A DNA stretch of 30,199 nucleotides from Christensenella sp. UBA3770 (GCA_002371075.1 DFFS01000009.1:318-30516); one strand, 5' to 3'. Shown: positions 1-7,350, numbered from the stretch's first letter. The notes: generated by a model from the letters alone, not told the origin. Program-made: numbers and translations.

Positions 1-603
1 CTTTTTGACGGGTTCTTGCTCCTCGTCCTCCGCGCCCTCGATCGTCACATTTTGCCCCGTGCTGTCCGAGGACAGTGCGTTTTTGGGCGCCCTCATCATT
101 TTGACGGCGGAAAGAACGTTCTCAAAAATAAACACCACAAAAAGCTCCAAGATCACAATGCCAAGCCCGACGTTCATCACGTGGTTGCCGTCCTTCATGC
201 CTCCGAACAGACCCACCATAAGGAGGTTAAAGCAAGCGGCAAGAAGCACGACGGACTTAAAGAGGTACTGCTTGCGGTCCACCTTGCCCGGCATAAACAA
301 AAGCGAGATCGCCATGATCAAGCCGAGGTTTGCCACCACGCTGCCGACGGCGTTGCCCACCGCGATCTCCACCGAGCCGCGCGCCGTGGCGATGATCGAA
401 ACGATGAGCTCGGGAAGCGTGGTTGCCAGCGAAACGACCGTTGCGCCGACCAAAAGAGGCGAAAGCCCCGAGATCTCGGCGATCCAGGACGCCGCGTCCA
501 CAAAAAAGTCACCGCCCTTTACGATGAGTGCGATGCCTACCGCCAGCAAGAAGGCTGCGAGCGCGATCTCCCCTGCGGAACCCATTAAAAACGATGTGAT
601 CAT
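1..603 (-). CDS. CaCA-family sodium/calcium (or manganese) antiporter, C-terminal part beyond window
   Basis: This is the N-terminal 201 residues of a YrbG-like cation/sodium exchanger; the 3' half lies outside the window. Seen: the ATG at 603 follows AAGGAAGGG by a few bases. Hydrophobic segments alternate, and the first alpha-repeat runs from about residue 46 to 95, containing GATVVSLATTLPELIVS and GNAVGSVVANLGL. These match the ion-binding alpha-1 repeat of the family. After about five membrane segments an acidic stretch begins near residue 170 (GAEDEEQEPVKK), which would be the cytosolic loop between the two halves. Known: CaCA proteins exchange sodium or protons for calcium or other divalent cations across the cytoplasmic membrane. 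Inferred: the yybP-ykoY element upstream suggests manganese or calcium/manganese export rather than calcium alone. Substrate is unproven. Confidence 0.9.
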   Translation of the reverse strand, partial: MITSFLMGSAGEIALAAFLLAVGIALIVKGGDFFVDAASWIAEISGLSPLLVGATVVSLATTLPELIVSIIATARGSVEIAVGNAVGSVVANLGLIMAISLLFMPGKVDRKQYLFKSVVLLAACFNLLMVGLFGGMKDGNHVMNVGLGIVILELFVVFIFENVLSAVKMMRAPKNALSSDSTGQNVTIEGAEDEEQEPVKK

Positions 604-627
604 ATTCCCTTCCTTTTTCTCCGATAA

Positions 628-676
628 TCAAAAAGACTTCGGGGAAACTATGCCAAGATAATTTCGCCAAAGTCTT
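628..676 (-). terminator. riboswitch expression platform: intrinsic terminator
   Basis: On the minus strand AAGACTTTGG (667-676) can pair with CCGAAGTCTT (633-642) over ten bases with one G-U pair, and a T run follows. The 5' arm is also the 3' side of the aptamer's P1 helix, so the two structures exclude each other. Inference: ligand binding holds P1, blocks the terminator and turns the antiporter gene on. Confidence 0.8.
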
Positions 677-757
677 GCGGTTTAAGGTTAGCCAGCCGAC
701 AAGCGGCAGTGCTGTTGACGTCGCCGCACCCAAAAGGTGCCCGCTACTCCCAATGAC
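666..757 (-). ncRNA. yybP-ykoY (manganese) riboswitch aptamer
   Basis: Read on the minus strand, the leader of the antiporter gene holds the two conserved blocks of this riboswitch class. GGGAGTAGCG is near 743-752 and CCGCAAGACTTTGGC is near 666-680. Between them are a GCACC/GGTGC hairpin, a CGTCAACA block and a GTCGGCTGG block. The outer P1 helix can form from GTCA (754-757) and TGGC (666-669). Known: this family senses Mn2+ and commonly controls manganese/cation exporters. The match was made by eye against remembered family members, not by a covariance model. Confidence 0.85.
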
Positions 758-764
758 AGATAAT

Positions 765-794
765 AGTATAACGCAAAGCGAAGCTTTTTGTCAA
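765..794 (-). promoter_or_regulatory. sigma-A promoter of the riboswitch-antiporter unit
   Basis: TTGACA (789-794) and TATACT (765-770) are separated by 18 bases; a TTATAC reading gives 17. Predicted transcription start is near 758, at the first base of the riboswitch P1 helix. The -35 box starts only 7 bases beyond the stop codon of the lipoprotein gene, so the upstream transcript probably runs into the riboswitch terminator. Confidence 0.8.
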
Positions 795-800
795 TGCTTT

Positions 801-2129
801 CTACTCGCTGAGGTCAATGCCGAAACTTGCCGTCTGCCCTTGATAGGTGACCTCCACCACGGTTTGATCCTCTTGGATCACGGAAGAGACCGCCGAGATG
901 CCGCAGTCAGGCGCATAGTTCAACGTGTCAAAATAGCCGTTGGAAAAAGCAAGTTGCAGCGTCAAACCCGTCAGATCCACCGTGTCACCGACGTAATAAT
1001 TGCGTTTGTCGGGAAGCACCAAAACGCTGATCCCCGTCAACGCGGGCGGGTTTACCGTGATGGGAACCGACGCCGTAACGGAGGGATAGCCGGAGAGCCA
1101 AATCGAAACGGAGGTTTGCTCCACGTCAAGCGGCGTGGGAGTAAAGGAAAAGTAATCGGACGAGCCGACCAAAGTGCTTTGCGTGCCGTTGTTATAAACG
1201 ACCTTTACGGAGATCGCTTCCTCCTCCGCAAAGAAAGAAAATACCTCCCCTTCCGTAAACACAAGATCGTGCTTGAGCTCTGCCGTAAGCGAGGTGGGTT
1301 CCACCGCCCTGACGTTTAAACGAATGGTGGTGCTGATGTCGCCGTACTTGGAAAAGGCAACGACCTTTACGATGTCGTCGGAGGGGGAAGTGGGACCGAA
1401 ATAATCCGAGCCGTCCGAATTGTGACAAAATTTCAAACTGTTTCCGTCAAAGGGCTCCGTCGTGCCGTCGTTGTGCGTGACGGTGACGGAAATGCCGTCC
1501 GAAACAAAGGTCTCTCCGACGAAATAGTTGCGCTTGGTGGGTTGGCTGTCGATCCTAATCGAAACGGGAGCGTGCGCCGCGACCGTCACAGGGATCTCCG
1601 CCGTGGCGCCGCGGTAGGTGATCTTGACCGCGGTGGTCGCAACGGTAAGGGTGGTGGGAGAGATCTGATAATTGGTCACTTGCGCGCTTTCGCCCGTTTG
1701 ATACGTTGCCGTCACGACGATGCCCTGTTTATTGAACACTTCGCCCTCCACGTAGGAGAGTTTTGCGCCGTCCGTTTGTACGGAAAGATCGGTAACCTTG
1801 GGAGCGACGACCGTCAAATCGATGGCGGTGGAGACCGTCTTGCCGTTCTCGGTGTAGCTGAGAGCGACCGTCTGCGCGCCGAGGGTGTCGTTTTTGAGTC
1901 CCTTTACGACAAGGTGGGACATGGGAACGTCCTTGACGGAACCGTCGTCGTACTCCACGGTGACCAAGCCGCCGGAAAGATCGGGCTCCTGCCCTTGCAC
2001 CACCTTGGTGGTGGTGGGTTCTTTACTGACCGCGACCTTGACGGGCACCGCCTTTTTGCACGCGGCAAAGCCAAACGTCAAAGCAAGGGCGACAAGCATG
2101 ATCAAAACAACCGAAAAGATTTTTTTCAT
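801..2129 (-). CDS. lipoprotein with tandem bacterial Ig-like domains
   Basis: A predicted exported lipoprotein of 442 residues. Seen: MKK start, a hydrophobic signal core at residues 4-22 and a lipobox-like FAAC with the lipidated cysteine at 24 (phenylalanine at -3 is slightly atypical). The mature part consists of about five repeats of roughly 75-90 residues with the pattern Y-V-G-E-x-F, then V-T-V-T-x-x-x-G-T. Examples are KRNYFVGETFVSDGISVTV and KRNYYVGDTVDLTGLTLQL. These resemble bacterial Ig-like group 3 domains. No catalytic motif is visible. The start at 2129 was chosen because it begins the signal peptide; a longer reading to 2195 would extend through the promoter. There is no Shine-Dalgarno sequence, and promoter spacing predicts a leaderless mRNA. 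Role is probably structural or adhesive at the cell surface; function is unknown. Confidence 0.88.
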   Translation of the reverse strand: MKKIFSVVLIMLVALALTFGFAACKKAVPVKVAVSKEPTTTKVVQGQEPDLSGGLVTVEYDDGSVKDVPMSHLVVKGLKNDTLGAQTVALSYTENGKTVSTAIDLTVVAPKVTDLSVQTDGAKLSYVEGEVFNKQGIVVTATYQTGESAQVTNYQISPTTLTVATTAVKITYRGATAEIPVTVAAHAPVSIRIDSQPTKRNYFVGETFVSDGISVTVTHNDGTTEPFDGNSLKFCHNSDGSDYFGPTSPSDDIVKVVAFSKYGDISTTIRLNVRAVEPTSLTAELKHDLVFTEGEVFSFFAEEEAISVKVVYNNGTQSTLVGSSDYFSFTPTPLDVEQTSVSIWLSGYPSVTASVPITVNPPALTGISVLVLPDKRNYYVGDTVDLTGLTLQLAFSNGYFDTLNYAPDCGISAVSSVIQEDQTVVEVTYQGQTASFGIDLSE

Positions 2130-2135
2130 AGTATT

Positions 2136-2164
2136 ATTATAAAGCAATCGCCTTTCTTCGTCAA
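2136..2164 (-). promoter_or_regulatory. promoter of the Ig-like lipoprotein gene, start on the ATG
   Basis: TTGACG (2159-2164), 17-base spacer, perfect TATAAT (2136-2141). The seventh base after the -10 box is the A of the start codon (2129), so the transcript is predicted to lack a 5' leader. Confidence 0.8.
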
Positions 2165-2183
2165 TCGGGGGAAAGCGAATTCG

Positions 2184-2212
2184 TTGACAGCCCACATCGC
2201 AGGCATTATAAT
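2184..2212 (+). promoter_or_regulatory. consensus promoter of the phosphoglycerate mutase fusion operon
   Basis: Perfect TTGACA (2184-2189), 17-base spacer, perfect TATAAT (2207-2212). Predicted start is near 2219, leaving a leader of about 10 bases that begins with the ribosome binding site GAGGTG (2219-2224). An 8-base palindrome CGAATTCG (2176-2183) abuts the -35 box and could be an operator, but this is weak evidence. Confidence 0.85.
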
Positions 2213-2228
2213 AGGAGCGAGGTGAATT

Positions 2229-5105
2229 ATGAAATACATAGTATTTTTAGGCGATGGCATGGCGGACACCCCGATCCCCGAGCTCGGCGGCAAGACCCCT
2301 TTGATGGTTGCGAAAAAGGCAAACATCGATTCCCTTGCTCCCAAAAGTGAGATCGGCATTGCAAAGACCATTCCCGACGGCATGAAACCGGGCAGCGACA
2401 CAGCCAATTTGGCTGTGATGGGCTATGACCCGCGCGTTTGTTACTCCGGACGCTCTCCGTTGGAGGCGCTCAGCATGGGGTTGACCCTTTCCGACACCGA
2501 CGTTGCCGTACGGTGCAATCTCGTCACCCTTTCGGACGAAGAAGTTTACGCCGACAAGCGCATGATCGACTACAGCGCGGGCGAGATCTCCACCGAGGAA
2601 GCGGCGGAACTGATCCGCTACATTGAGGAGAACCTCGGCACCGAACGCATCTCTTTCCACGCGGGCATCAGCTACCGTCATTGCTTGATCGTGCACGACG
2701 CAACGGTCGGCTCGGATCTCACGCCCCCGCACGACATCACGGGTAAGCCCATCAAACGGCACCTGCCGACGGGCGTGATGGGCGACCTGTTCTCCGAACT
2801 TATGGTCAAGTCGTATGATCTTTTGAAAGATCATCCCATTAACAAAAAGCGCATTGCGGAGGGCAAAAACCCCGCCAATTCCGTTTGGTTTTGGGGCGAA
2901 GGCACCAAGCCCGCCCTGCCCGACTTTTACCAAAAGAACGGCGTCAAAGGGGCGGTCATCAGCGCCGTCGACCTGTTGAAAGGCATCGGCAAAGGCGCCG
3001 GTATGGAAGTCATTGACGTCAAGGGCGCCACCGGCAACGTTCACACGGATTTTGCCGCCAAAGGCAAAGCCGCCATCGACGCGTTCTCTCGCGTGGACTA
3101 CGTGTACGTTCACGTTGAAGCGCCGGACGAATCGGGTCACCAAGGCAGCGTTTCGGACAAGATCACGTCCATTGAAAAAATCGACTCGGACATCGTGGGT
3201 CCCGTTCTCTCTTACCTTAGGGATAGCGGCGAGCCTTTCCACGTTTTGGTCTGCCCCGATCACCCCACGCCGATCGCCACCCGCACCCATTCCGCGGAGC
3301 CCATTCCGTACCTTATTTACAAGAGCGATTGCGAGGTGCATAGCGGTGTGGACAGCTACGATGAGGAAACCGCAAAGGTCTCCGGCATCTATGTAGAGGA
3401 GGGCTTTACCTTGATCGACCGCTTGTTCAGCTCGGAGTCTTCCCTGCCCAAGGAGCAAGGCATCGATCCCGACGTTGTCACGACGGCGGACGGCGAGGAA
3501 GCCATCGTTTTAAATCAACCCGCAAAAGACGAGCAATCTGCCGAGGAAGCGGCTCAGGACGCCCCCGCAGCGGACGCTCCCGCGGAGGAGCCCAAGAAAA
3601 AGGGCAGCTTCAAAGAGTTTTTTAAGAGGCACCTTTTGTTTTTCATCATTGCCATCGCGGCGCTCCTTGTTGCCGGAGGTTTGGCGGCAGGGCACCTGAT
3701 CGCCACCTATCATCTTGCCTTTATCCATTCCGAAGAGAATTTGACCAAGGCGCTTCAAAAGGATCGCGTCACCACCCTTGTGATCAAAAAGGACGTGACC
3801 GTCGCATCCGACCTTACCTTAAAGAGCATGAACATCGACCTCAACCGTCACACGTTGACCGTGGAGGGCGACCTGACCGTTCCCGTTGAAAAGGACGTTT
3901 CCATCGGTTACAAGACGAAAGGCAAGTATACCTACGGCGGCAAGATCGTGGCAAACAAGGTTACGATGAGCGGCACGGGGAACCTTGCCCTGTTTGCCGA
4001 CGTGGAAACGAAAAGCGCCTCCCTCAGCGCGGCGTCCATTGCGTACGTCGGCACCGTTTCCGGCGCGGAGGGGATCTCCATGCAGTCGGAAAATATCACC
4101 TTTAACGGCAACGCGGACACCACCCTTTCCCTCTCGGAAAACTCCGTTTTGTCCCTGAGCGGTGAAATCACAACCGTCGAAGGCGGCAACAAGATCACCC
4201 TCATCGAGGGCAAGATCGACCGCGTCGTGGGGACGGACGGCAACGCGCCCATCGTCTACGACCACGTAGGCGCCGTCGTGGAGACCTTGAACGTCAAAAA
4301 CTACTACCGTGTGACCCGTCTTGCCACGCCGAGCGAGATCTACGTTTTGCAGGAAAACGGCGACTTCCGCTGTTATATTTCCGAAGTGATCGGCGCGACG
4401 CAGATCGTTTACACGTTAAACGGCGTTGAGCAAACGCCCGTTGCCGTAACCCCCGGCACCACCGTGATCGACCTGCCCTCCGACAGTCTGACCCCCGGTG
4501 AGCAAAAGATCGTGCTGCGCGTCACGGCGCCCGGCGACCCCTGCTATCTTGACAGCGACGAAAAGAAGTGCACCTTTGAATTCTCGGCGCAACTTGACAC
4601 GCCGATCCCCACAGTAGGAGAGGAAGACGGCAAGATCATTCTCTCCGTCCCCGCCATCAAGCACGCGGACAAATACGTTTACACGATCCAAGGGGAAAGT
4701 TACGAGACCAAGACCGTCAAAACGGACATCTCCGACAAGGTTGCGGAGGGCGGCGTTTATATCATCAAAGTCACCGCAAAGAGTGAGAACAAATACTTCT
4801 CCGACAGCAACGAGGCGATGACCAGCTACGTGACGCACGTGACGCTTGCCCAGCCGCAAGTGACCGCCGTCAAAGAGGGTGACAACGTGACTTTCACCTG
4901 GGAACCGGTGGAGCACGCTTCCAATTACTACGCGACCTACGGCGGCAACGTCCTTTACACGACGGCTTGCTCCGCTACGCTCCCCTACGTTGAGGAGGCT
5001 TCGTTCCACGTTCAATCCAAGGCGAAAGGCGGCGAGATCTATCTTGACAGCGCCACCACCACAGTCACGGCGGCGGAGATCTTCACCGACCTGCCCGTCG
5101 AATGA
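2229..5105 (+). CDS. archaeal-type phosphoglycerate mutase fused to a membrane helix and external beta-rich/Fn3-like region
   Basis: One uninterrupted 958-residue frame. Residues 1-400 form a complete 2,3-bisphosphoglycerate-independent phosphoglycerate mutase of the ApgM type (alkaline phosphatase superfamily). Seen: GDGMAD with D9, nucleophile S56 in PGSDTANLAVMGYDP, DESGH with D300 and H304, PDHPTP with D344 and H345, and RTHSAEPIP with H354. Known: the enzyme interconverts 3- and 2-phosphoglycerate in glycolysis using metal ions and a phosphoserine. Some relatives are annotated as proposed homoserine kinases, so that role is not excluded. Residues 401-457 are an acidic Ala/Glu/Pro linker; basic KKKGSFKEFFKRH precedes a helix at 469-488. 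This predicts a cytosolic enzyme and an external C-terminus. Residues 500-690 are repetitive beta-rich sequence including IDLNRHTLTVEGDLTV (536-551). About three Fn3-like domains follow to residue 958. ApgM enzymes normally end near residue 400. Overlaps the following kinase frame by ATGA. Confidence 0.9.
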   Translation: MKYIVFLGDGMADTPIPELGGKTPLMVAKKANIDSLAPKSEIGIAKTIPDGMKPGSDTANLAVMGYDPRVCYSGRSPLEALSMGLTLSDTDVAVRCNLVTLSDEEVYADKRMIDYSAGEISTEEAAELIRYIEENLGTERISFHAGISYRHCLIVHDATVGSDLTPPHDITGKPIKRHLPTGVMGDLFSELMVKSYDLLKDHPINKKRIAEGKNPANSVWFWGEGTKPALPDFYQKNGVKGAVISAVDLLKGIGKGAGMEVIDVKGATGNVHTDFAAKGKAAIDAFSRVDYVYVHVEAPDESGHQGSVSDKITSIEKIDSDIVGPVLSYLRDSGEPFHVLVCPDHPTPIATRTHSAEPIPYLIYKSDCEVHSGVDSYDEETAKVSGIYVEEGFTLIDRLFSSESSLPKEQGIDPDVVTTADGEEAIVLNQPAKDEQSAEEAAQDAPAADAPAEEPKKKGSFKEFFKRHLLFFIIAIAALLVAGGLAAGHLIATYHLAFIHSEENLTKALQKDRVTTLVIKKDVTVASDLTLKSMNIDLNRHTLTVEGDLTVPVEKDVSIGYKTKGKYTYGGKIVANKVTMSGTGNLALFADVETKSASLSAASIAYVGTVSGAEGISMQSENITFNGNADTTLSLSENSVLSLSGEITTVEGGNKITLIEGKIDRVVGTDGNAPIVYDHVGAVVETLNVKNYYRVTRLATPSEIYVLQENGDFRCYISEVIGATQIVYTLNGVEQTPVAVTPGTTVIDLPSDSLTPGEQKIVLRVTAPGDPCYLDSDEKKCTFEFSAQLDTPIPTVGEEDGKIILSVPAIKHADKYVYTIQGESYETKTVKTDISDKVAEGGVYIIKVTAKSENKYFSDSNEAMTSYVTHVTLAQPQVTAVKEGDNVTFTWEPVEHASNYYATYGGNVLYTTACSATLPYVEEASFHVQSKAKGGEIYLDSATTTVTAAEIFTDLPVE

Positions 5106-5125
5106 GTTTCCCAAGAGGAGCAGCC

Positions 5126-5968
5126 ATGAGCACGAAAAAAATGTTGACCATCCAAGACGTATCTTGCTTCGGGCAATGCTCTTTGACCGTCGCCCTGCCC
5201 ATTCTTTCCGCAATGGGGATCGAGACGGCGATCATTCCCTCCGCCGTGCTTTCGACGCACACGGGCGGGTTTACGGGCTACACCTTCCGCGACCTGACGG
5301 AGGACCTACCCCTGATCAGCGCGCACTGGAAAAAGGAAAACGTGATTTTCGACGCTCTGTACACCGGTTACATCGGCAGCAAGCGACAATTGCAATATAT
5401 CAAAGACATCGAAAAACAAAACACACGTCCCGATCACCTGTTTATCGTGGACCCGGTGATGGCGGATAACGGCAAGCTCTATTACGGCTTTGACGAGGCG
5501 TTTGCCGCCGAGATGGCAAAGTTCGTAAAAGGTGCGGACGTGATCTTGCCCAACCTGACCGAAGCCGCCTACCTTTTGAAGCGTCCTTACGTCGGCGAGG
5601 GCTATGACAAAGCCTTTGTGGAAAAGACGGTGCGCGACCTCTCCCTTTTGAGCGGCGGCGACGTGGTATTGACGGGCGTAAGTTTCAGTAGCGATAAGCT
5701 GGGCGTGGCGGCGTATTCCAAAGCCAAAGACAGCGTGGAATACTGTTTTGAAGAGCGCATCGAGGGCAACTTCCACGGGACGGGCGACGTTTACGCCTCT
5801 TGTTTTTCCGGCGCGCTTCTTCGCGGATCAAGCTTGGAACAGGCGGCGGCGATCGCGGTGGAATTTACCGTCAGCGCCATCAAAGCAACCCTGCCCGACC
5901 GTCGGGAGCATTGGTACGGCGTGGAGTTTGAAAAAGCCCTCCCCGAACTGATCCGTCGGCTTTCATAA
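5126..5968 (+). CDS. pdxY: pyridoxamine/pyridoxal kinase (PdxY/PdxK type)
   Basis: A 280-residue ribokinase-fold vitamin B6 kinase that phosphorylates pyridoxal, pyridoxine or pyridoxamine with ATP in the salvage route to pyridoxal phosphate. Seen: N-terminal QDVSCFGQCSLTVALPILS, typical of this family; DPVMADNGKLY from residue 109; NLTEAAYLL; and the anion-hole/catalytic GTGD at 218-221 (D221 as base). The start at 5126 was chosen because AAGAGGAG lies just before it. An earlier ATG at 5102 overlaps the previous stop and lacks a good ribosome binding site. It is cotranscribed with the mutase fusion (20-base gap) and followed by an intrinsic terminator. Length is normal for the family. Which B6 vitamer is preferred cannot be told from sequence. 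Confidence 0.9.
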   Translation: MSTKKMLTIQDVSCFGQCSLTVALPILSAMGIETAIIPSAVLSTHTGGFTGYTFRDLTEDLPLISAHWKKENVIFDALYTGYIGSKRQLQYIKDIEKQNTRPDHLFIVDPVMADNGKLYYGFDEAFAAEMAKFVKGADVILPNLTEAAYLLKRPYVGEGYDKAFVEKTVRDLSLLSGGDVVLTGVSFSSDKLGVAAYSKAKDSVEYCFEERIEGNFHGTGDVYASCFSGALLRGSSLEQAAAIAVEFTVSAIKATLPDRREHWYGVEFEKALPELIRRLS

Positions 5969-5987
5969 ATCTTTGTTTCAACGGTTA

Positions 5988-6014
5988 GGCGCTTTTTGAA
6001 AAAGCGCCTTTTTT
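5988..6014 (+). terminator. intrinsic terminator of the mutase fusion-pdxY unit
   Basis: GGCGCTTTTT (5988-5997) pairs with AAAAGCGCC (6000-6008) and is followed by six T. It ends the two-gene unit 20 bases after the pdxY stop. Confidence 0.88.
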
Positions 6015-6022
6015 ATGAACTC

Positions 6023-6052
6023 TTGTTTTTTTCTTTGATATAATGCTATAAT
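6023..6052 (+). promoter_or_regulatory. extended -10 promoter of the metallophosphoesterase gene
   Basis: TTGTTT (6023-6028), 18-base spacer, TATAAT (6047-6052) preceded by TGC, giving an extended -10 element. Predicted start near 6059, with the ribosome binding site GAAAGGGGG at 6061-6069. Confidence 0.75.
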
Positions 6053-6074
6053 GGTAAAACGAAAGGGGGTTTTT

Positions 6075-7283
6075 ATGACCAACGGAAAATTTGCAGCTAT
6101 CGTGATCCTTGCCGTCCTTATCGTCCTTACGGTCGTTTGCGGCGTGATCTTTTATCAGGTTCCTTTTGATTACGACCTCGGCAGCTTGCACGCCGTTCCG
6201 AACGACGTCGTTTTGCTTTCCGCCGACGATCCTCTGAACCATAGCGGCTCCACCGCCCTTGCCAAGGTTCAAGACGGCGCCATAACAAACGAGGATTTTC
6301 GCATTTTGTTTTTGACGGACGTGCACCTTTGCGAGCTTAAGGAACCGACGAAACGCACGATCGAGCGCTTTACCGCCTGGATCTATCAAGAAAAACCCGA
6401 CCTGATCATTCTCGGCGGCGACACCTTAAATGGCTTGAACGACCGCGTGCGCGTGGAGCAATTTCGCACGTTGATGGACAGATTTCAAATCTATTGGGCG
6501 CCCGTCCTCGGCAACCACGAGGGGGACAGACCCGTTTTGATGACCTCACGCAAGGAAGTGTGCAAGATTTGGAGCGCTTCCCCGTGGTGTTTGATGGAAA
6601 GCGACCTGAAAAAGACCGCGGACGGCACCGTCGTGGACGGCTACGGAAACTACGTCGTTTCGGTGCTTGGCGCGGACGGTTACATCAAGGACAGCTTCTT
6701 TATGCTGGACAACGGCAGCAAGCTGATGAAAAAAGCCGACTATGAAAAATGGAACGTAAGCAAAAAGGCGGACGTTGCGATCTCGGCGGCGCAGGTGCAA
6801 TGGTACAAAGAGACCTACGACGCGATGAAAGGGAAAAACGGCGGCGAACTCACGCATATGTGCGTGATCCACAAGCCGCTGCAGGAACTTGGCGAAGCGG
6901 TGTACCTCCCCGCCTCCTCCCGCTACGGCGAAGTTGCCGATTGGACGTTTAGTTACACGGGGGTCGCCGAGGGATGGCAGATCGTGGACGGGACGCTTAG
7001 GGACAAGGTGCATTGCCCACCCTATCGGGACGGCAACCTCTATAACGCTTTGGTTGCCAACCACGCAAGAGCGGTGTTTTTCGGGCACGACCACGTCAAC
7101 GACCTCACGCTTTATCACCCCACCGACGACATCTATTTGACCTATATCCGATTGACCACCGTTACGGAGGAGATCCCCGACGCGGAGGGATACAACATCC
7201 TGTCGATCAAGGCAAACGGCGGGTTTACTTATAACGCTTACAAGACGGACGGAAGCCTTGACGCGGAACTGTTTGAAGAATAA
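6075..7283 (+). CDS. membrane-anchored calcineurin-like metallophosphoesterase
   Basis: 402 residues. A single hydrophobic segment at about residues 6-25, with a short positively charged N-terminus, predicts a signal anchor with the catalytic domain outside the cell. The dinuclear metal site is complete. Seen: TDVH (D82, H84), GGD (D116), GNHE (N147, H148), IHKPL (H266) and GHDH (H338, H340). Known: this superfamily hydrolyses phosphomonoesters or diesters; closest by pattern are the extracellular purple-acid-like/Icc-like groups, but the substrate cannot be assigned. The start at 6075 follows GAAAGGGGG; an earlier ATG at 6051 overlaps the -10 box and adds charged residues before the anchor. 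It has its own promoter and shares a bidirectional terminator with putP. Confidence 0.88.
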   Translation: MTNGKFAAIVILAVLIVLTVVCGVIFYQVPFDYDLGSLHAVPNDVVLLSADDPLNHSGSTALAKVQDGAITNEDFRILFLTDVHLCELKEPTKRTIERFTAWIYQEKPDLIILGGDTLNGLNDRVRVEQFRTLMDRFQIYWAPVLGNHEGDRPVLMTSRKEVCKIWSASPWCLMESDLKKTADGTVVDGYGNYVVSVLGADGYIKDSFFMLDNGSKLMKKADYEKWNVSKKADVAISAAQVQWYKETYDAMKGKNGGELTHMCVIHKPLQELGEAVYLPASSRYGEVADWTFSYTGVAEGWQIVDGTLRDKVHCPPYRDGNLYNALVANHARAVFFGHDHVNDLTLYHPTDDIYLTYIRLTTVTEEIPDAEGYNILSIKANGGFTYNAYKTDGSLDAELFEE

Positions 7284-7300
7284 AAAACCGTACAAAAACA

Positions 7301-7334
7301 AAAAAATGCTGTTGGCTGCCCAACAGCATTTTTT
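7301..7334. terminator. bidirectional intrinsic terminator between convergent genes
   Basis: AAAAAATGCTGTTGG, a four-base loop CTGC, then CCAACAGCATTTTTT. The hairpin is flanked by an A run and a T run, so it can end transcripts arriving from the phosphoesterase (plus) and from putP (minus). Confidence 0.88.
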
Positions 7335-7350
7335 GTTTGTCAAAATGATA

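Noticed and set aside
5..661. Plus-strand frame of 218 codons over the CaCA gene
   Set aside because: It is antisense to a frame with clear CaCA alpha-repeat motifs and also covers the riboswitch leader; its own product is low-complexity Ser/Thr/Pro-rich.
2127..2195. Longer start for the lipoprotein (ATG at 2195)
   Set aside because: It would place 22 charged residues before the signal peptide and lies upstream of the gene's promoter.
2247..3458. Minus-strand frame of 403 codons over the mutase domain
   Set aside because: It is antisense to the ApgM catalytic domain with all active-site motifs and has no recognisable features.
3400..3700. The mutase fusion as an assembly or frameshift artefact
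   Set aside because: The frame is continuous, the linker and helix are plausible in composition, base use does not change across the junction, and the kinase gene follows directly. Read data would settle it.
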